64,000 bases of DNA. Origin: Granulicella cerasi. Its GTDB lineage: Bacteria; Acidobacteriota; Terriglobia; Terriglobales; Acidobacteriaceae. The stretch is from NCBI RefSeq assembly GCF_025685575.1, contig NZ_JAGSYD010000004.1, forward strand, positions 186,001-250,000, in the 5' to 3' direction. The notes below the pieces were generated by a model. The model saw only the letters and a program-made list of their open reading frames with translations. It was not told the origin of the DNA and ran no database searches. Shown here one piece after another: positions 61,737 through 64,000 of this stretch (the stretch's first letter is position 1; every line of letters starts with the position of its first letter). Made by a program: the position numbers and the translations under genes.

Positions 61737-62039
61737 CTAGTTCTTCATCAGGTCGACCTGATCGATCGAGAGCGTTTGGCGCGCACGGAAGAGCGCGATG
61801 ATGATGGCGAGACCCACGGCAGCTTCTGCCGCAGCGACGACCATCACGAAGAAAACGAAGATTTGTCCGCTCACCTGGTGCCACATGTGGCTGAAGGCGA
61901 CAAACGTGAGATTCACGGCGTTCAACATCAGCTCAATCGACATGAAGACGGAGATGACGTTGCGCTTGACGAGGAACGACGCCATGCCGATGGTGAAGAG
62001 GATGGCCGCGAGGATTAGGTAGTAGGAAACAGGAACCAT
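61737..62039 (-). CDS. nuoK: NADH-quinone oxidoreductase subunit K
   Basis: 100 residues from ATG 62039, the exact usual length; the open frame upstream is inside nuoJ. Three helices are seen, with the conserved glutamates in '[17 protein letters not shown]' and '[17 protein letters not shown]'. It lies 4 bp after nuoJ. Confidence 0.97.
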   Translation of the reverse strand: MVPVSYYLILAAILFTIGMASFLVKRNVISVFMSIELMLNAVNLTFVAFSHMWHQVSGQIFVFFVMVVAAAEAAVGLAIIIALFRARQTLSIDQVDLMKN

Positions 62040-62043
62040 CTGC

Positions 62044-62550
62044 CTAAAGCTCCTTTCGCGCGAGCACAACGGCTCCGAGGATGGCGACGAGCACCAGGAT
62101 CGAGGTGACTTCGAACGGCAGCAGCAGTGACGTAAAGAGCTGATGCGAAATCTCGGTGATGTTCGAGATGACGCCCGAGAGCGCTGCACCTGCATGAACG
62201 TAGCCGAGGTTCTTCTTCTCGCGTAGGAAGAGGAAGGTCAGCAGGCAGAGCACCGCGGCTGCGCCCGGGAACCCGGCGATGGCGGCAACTCGAGAGCCTT
62301 CCGTCTGTTCTTCCTCACCCGCATTCAGCAGCATGATGACGAAGACGAACAGCACCATGACGGCGCCGGAGTAGACGACGACCTGCGCTGCGGCGAGGAA
62401 CTCTGCGCCCAGCGAGAAGTACAGGACGGCGAGCGACATCATCACCACCACGAGCGAGAGCGCCGAGTTGATCGGGTGCTTCTGCGCCAGCATGTTGATG
62501 GCTGCGACGACCGCCAGCAGTCCGAAGATTGTGAACAGTGCAAGTTGCAT
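62044..62550 (-). CDS. nuoJ: NADH-quinone oxidoreductase subunit J
   Basis: A 168-residue NuoJ with five helices. The pi-bulge helix region '[23 protein letters not shown]' is diagnostic, and '[29 protein letters not shown]' precedes it. In most operons nuoI lies between nuoH and nuoJ; here only 42 bp separate nuoH and nuoJ, so nuoI must be elsewhere. Confidence 0.96.
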   Translation of the reverse strand: MQLALFTIFGLLAVVAAINMLAQKHPINSALSLVVVMMSLAVLYFSLGAEFLAAAQVVVYSGAVMVLFVFVIMLLNAGEEEQTEGSRVAAIAGFPGAAAVLCLLTFLFLREKKNLGYVHAGAALSGVISNITEISHQLFTSLLLPFEVTSILVLVAILGAVVLARKEL

Positions 62551-62592
62551 TGTGGGCTTTGCTGCTCTTTTCTTGTTCTGTTACTGCCGATT

Positions 62593-63669
62593 CTAAACTT
62601 TGCTGTGGAGGGCCATTGCCAGAGCGGTGGCCAGGATGTTGAGCATCGCGATGGGGAGCAGGAACTTCCAGCCGAAGCTCATGAGCTGGTCGTAACGGAA
62701 GCGCGGAACCGTAGCGCGCACCCAGATGTACAGCATGATGAAGAAGATGACCTTCGCCACAAACCAGAGGCAGGGGAGAAGGAAGTTGAAAACCGCGTTA
62801 TTCAGGACATGATCGAAAACATGGCCGAAGGGCGAACCCGAACCACCGAGGAACATGACCGAAGCCACGCAAGCCACGGTGATCATGTTCGCGTACTCTG
62901 CCATGAAGAACATGGCGAACTTCATCGACGAATACTCGGTGTGGTAACCGGCGACGAGTTCCGACTCCGCTTCGGGAAGATCGAACGGAGCGCGATTCGT
63001 TTCGGCGTAGGCGCTCATCATGTAGATGAAGAACGCAATGATCTGGAAGCCGCCGAGGATGTTCCAGCTCAGCGCGCCGTGTGCCGACTGCGAGTCGACG
63101 ATGTCGCGAAGGCGCAGCGAACCAGCGCGGAGCACCACGCCGACCAGTGAAAGCCCCAGAGCGAGTTCATAGCTGATGAGCTGTGCCGACGCGCGGAGCG
63201 AGCCGAAAAGCGAGTACTTGTTGTTCGAGCTCCATCCGGAGAGCGCGATGCCATAGACACCAACCGAAGTGATGCCGAGGATGATCAGCAGGCCAATGTT
63301 GACGTCGGCAATCTGGCCGATGTCGATGGTCACGCCGTTGACGGTGATCGGGGTCGGTGCGCCGAAGGGCACCATGGCGATCGACATGAGCGCGCAGCCG
63401 AGAGCGATGAGCGGAGCCAGCACAAAGAGCGGACGCTCGACGGCAAGCGGCATCATGTCTTCCTTCAGGAAGAGCTTGATGCCGTCAGCGAGCGGCTGCA
63501 GCAGGCCGAATGGGCCGACGCGCGACGGTCCCCAGCGGTTCTGCATGCGGCCGAGCAGCTTGCGCTCCAGCAGCACCGTGTAGGCGACTGCCGTGAGCGT
63601 GATCACCAGCACCACCACAATCTTCAGTAGTGAGAGCAGGAGAAACGTAATGAGTGGCGAAAGATGCAT
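62593..63669 (-). CDS. nuoH: NADH-quinone oxidoreductase subunit H
   Basis: A 358-residue NuoH, at the quinone-binding junction of complex I. Motifs are 'VLLERKLLGRMQNRWGPSRVGPFGLLQPLADGIKLFLKED'-type at the N-terminus, 'SAYAETNRAPFDLPEAESELVAGYHTEYSSMKFAMFF'-type in the middle, and 'RATVPRFRYDQLMSFGWKFLLP' near the end. It lies 19 bp after the nuoG stop. Confidence 0.97.
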   Translation of the reverse strand: MHLSPLITFLLLSLLKIVVVLVITLTAVAYTVLLERKLLGRMQNRWGPSRVGPFGLLQPLADGIKLFLKEDMMPLAVERPLFVLAPLIALGCALMSIAMVPFGAPTPITVNGVTIDIGQIADVNIGLLIILGITSVGVYGIALSGWSSNNKYSLFGSLRASAQLISYELALGLSLVGVVLRAGSLRLRDIVDSQSAHGALSWNILGGFQIIAFFIYMMSAYAETNRAPFDLPEAESELVAGYHTEYSSMKFAMFFMAEYANMITVACVASVMFLGGSGSPFGHVFDHVLNNAVFNFLLPCLWFVAKVIFFIMLYIWVRATVPRFRYDQLMSFGWKFLLPIAMLNILATALAMALHSKV

Positions 63670-63688
63670 TCTCTAAGTCTCTTTGCAG

Positions 63689-64000
63689 TTAGTCGGCGCT
63701 CGCCAGGTGATCGGCCACTTCGCGGGCCTCGTGGCGCTGCACTTCGTTGAGCATCGGCGAGTAGGCCGTGAGCGAACCGGAAGTGAAGAGCGTATCGGAT
63801 GCGGGCAGCACGAGGTCCTTGCGGGACACGGCGGTCTGGATCTGCACAAGACCCGATGATGCCGGAGCGATGTGCTGATCGTTGCCCGAGAGCAGTTGGA
63901 GACGAAGAAGCTTGTCGTAGCCGGGCACGAGGCGCTGGATCTCGTCGAGGATCGCGAACGGATCGAAAGGCGAAACCTTAGGCTCGAGGTTGTTGGCCGA
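63689..64000 (-). CDS. nuoG: NADH-quinone oxidoreductase subunit G, C-terminal part
   Basis: The last 103 codons of a minus-strand gene that enters from beyond the window. The visible part contains 'SPFDPFAILDEIQRL.PGYDKLL', a segment typical of the C-terminal region of NuoG-type molybdopterin-fold proteins, and a late 'TLFTSGSLTAYSPMLNEV' stretch. Its place before nuoH supports NuoG, the iron-sulfur subunit of the peripheral arm. Most of the diagnostic cluster-binding sequence is outside the window. Confidence 0.75.
   Translation of the reverse strand, partial: SANNLEPKVSPFDPFAILDEIQRLVPGYDKLLRLQLLSGNDQHIAPASSGLVQIQTAVSRKDLVLPASDTLFTSGSLTAYSPMLNEVQRHEAREVADHLASAD

Noticed and set aside
60000..62018. 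672-codon plus-strand open frame opposite nuoL/nuoK
   Set aside because: Antisense shadow of complex I genes with Arg/His/Glu-rich low-complexity translation; no ribosome-binding site or motif.
1..64000. tRNA, rRNA, CRISPR arrays, insertion sequences or prophage genes
   Set aside because: I looked for tRNA-like cloverleaf ends, direct-repeat arrays, transposase motifs and integrase genes and saw none.

Overview
The window is a GC-rich bacterial chromosome segment with very high gene density. No gap between genes exceeds 300 bp, and no tRNA, rRNA, CRISPR array, insertion sequence or integrase is visible. The gene content suggests the Acidobacteriota, family Acidobacteriaceae (Terriglobus/Granulicella/Edaphobacter type). 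The pointers are a split ATP synthase locus with a c subunit carrying a leader, a long TolC-like protein, glcDEF beside malate synthase, and a possible GTGCCCCA/GTGGGCCA palindrome inside lysS. This placement is inference from gene content, not a database result.

Region 1 (1-16078, all + strand) is a flagellar gene cluster entered at the end of fliL. The order is fliL, a FliN-like SpoA gene, fliO, P, Q, R, flhB, flhA, fliA, fliM, fliN, an unrecognised gene, flgF, G, A, H, I, J, M, N, K, L. Most neighbours overlap by 1-4 bp. A near-perfect sigma-28 promoter (TAAA-N15-GCCGATGA) lies just before flgM, so flgM-flgN-flgK-flgL can be switched on late by FliA, which is encoded in the same cluster. 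Oddities: FliM lacks the N-terminal EIDALL-type CheY-docking motif while the adjacent FliN carries a similar one (SEIDKLF); FliO has no membrane segment; FlgH lacks a lipobox; and the unrecognised gene joins a C4 zinc-type motif to an MshEN-like (c-di-GMP-binding type) domain.

Region 2 (16100-35017) holds a dienelactone hydrolase, rpsO and pnp with structured RNA around them, an EamA-like membrane protein, small hypothetical proteins, a peptidoglycan-binding-domain protein and an HtrA/Deg protease. A coupled minus-strand run follows (truA, secreted protein, M20 peptidase, EamA transporter). Then come a divergent TolC-like outer membrane factor, a YyaL-type DUF255 protein, an MscS channel and a secreted subtilisin-like protease.

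Region 3 (35193-46557) is central carbon metabolism: a fused E1 alpha-beta 2-oxoacid dehydrogenase, malate synthase A, a fumarylacetoacetase-family enzyme and glcDEF. The last set can take glycolate to glyoxylate and on to malate. A YmdB-type phosphodiesterase, an aminotransferase, an orphan membrane-anchored protein and a coupled micro-ORF follow.

Region 4 (46582-64000) holds lysS with two unusual insertions, atpZ-atpI-atpB-atpE (F0 genes without F1), a Tat-exported GH92 mannosidase, and phosphoketolase coupled to acetate kinase. It ends with a minus-strand complex I operon nuoG(partial)-H-J-K-L-M-N from which nuoI is missing at its usual place.

Strong rho-independent-type hairpins separate most units and are listed individually.
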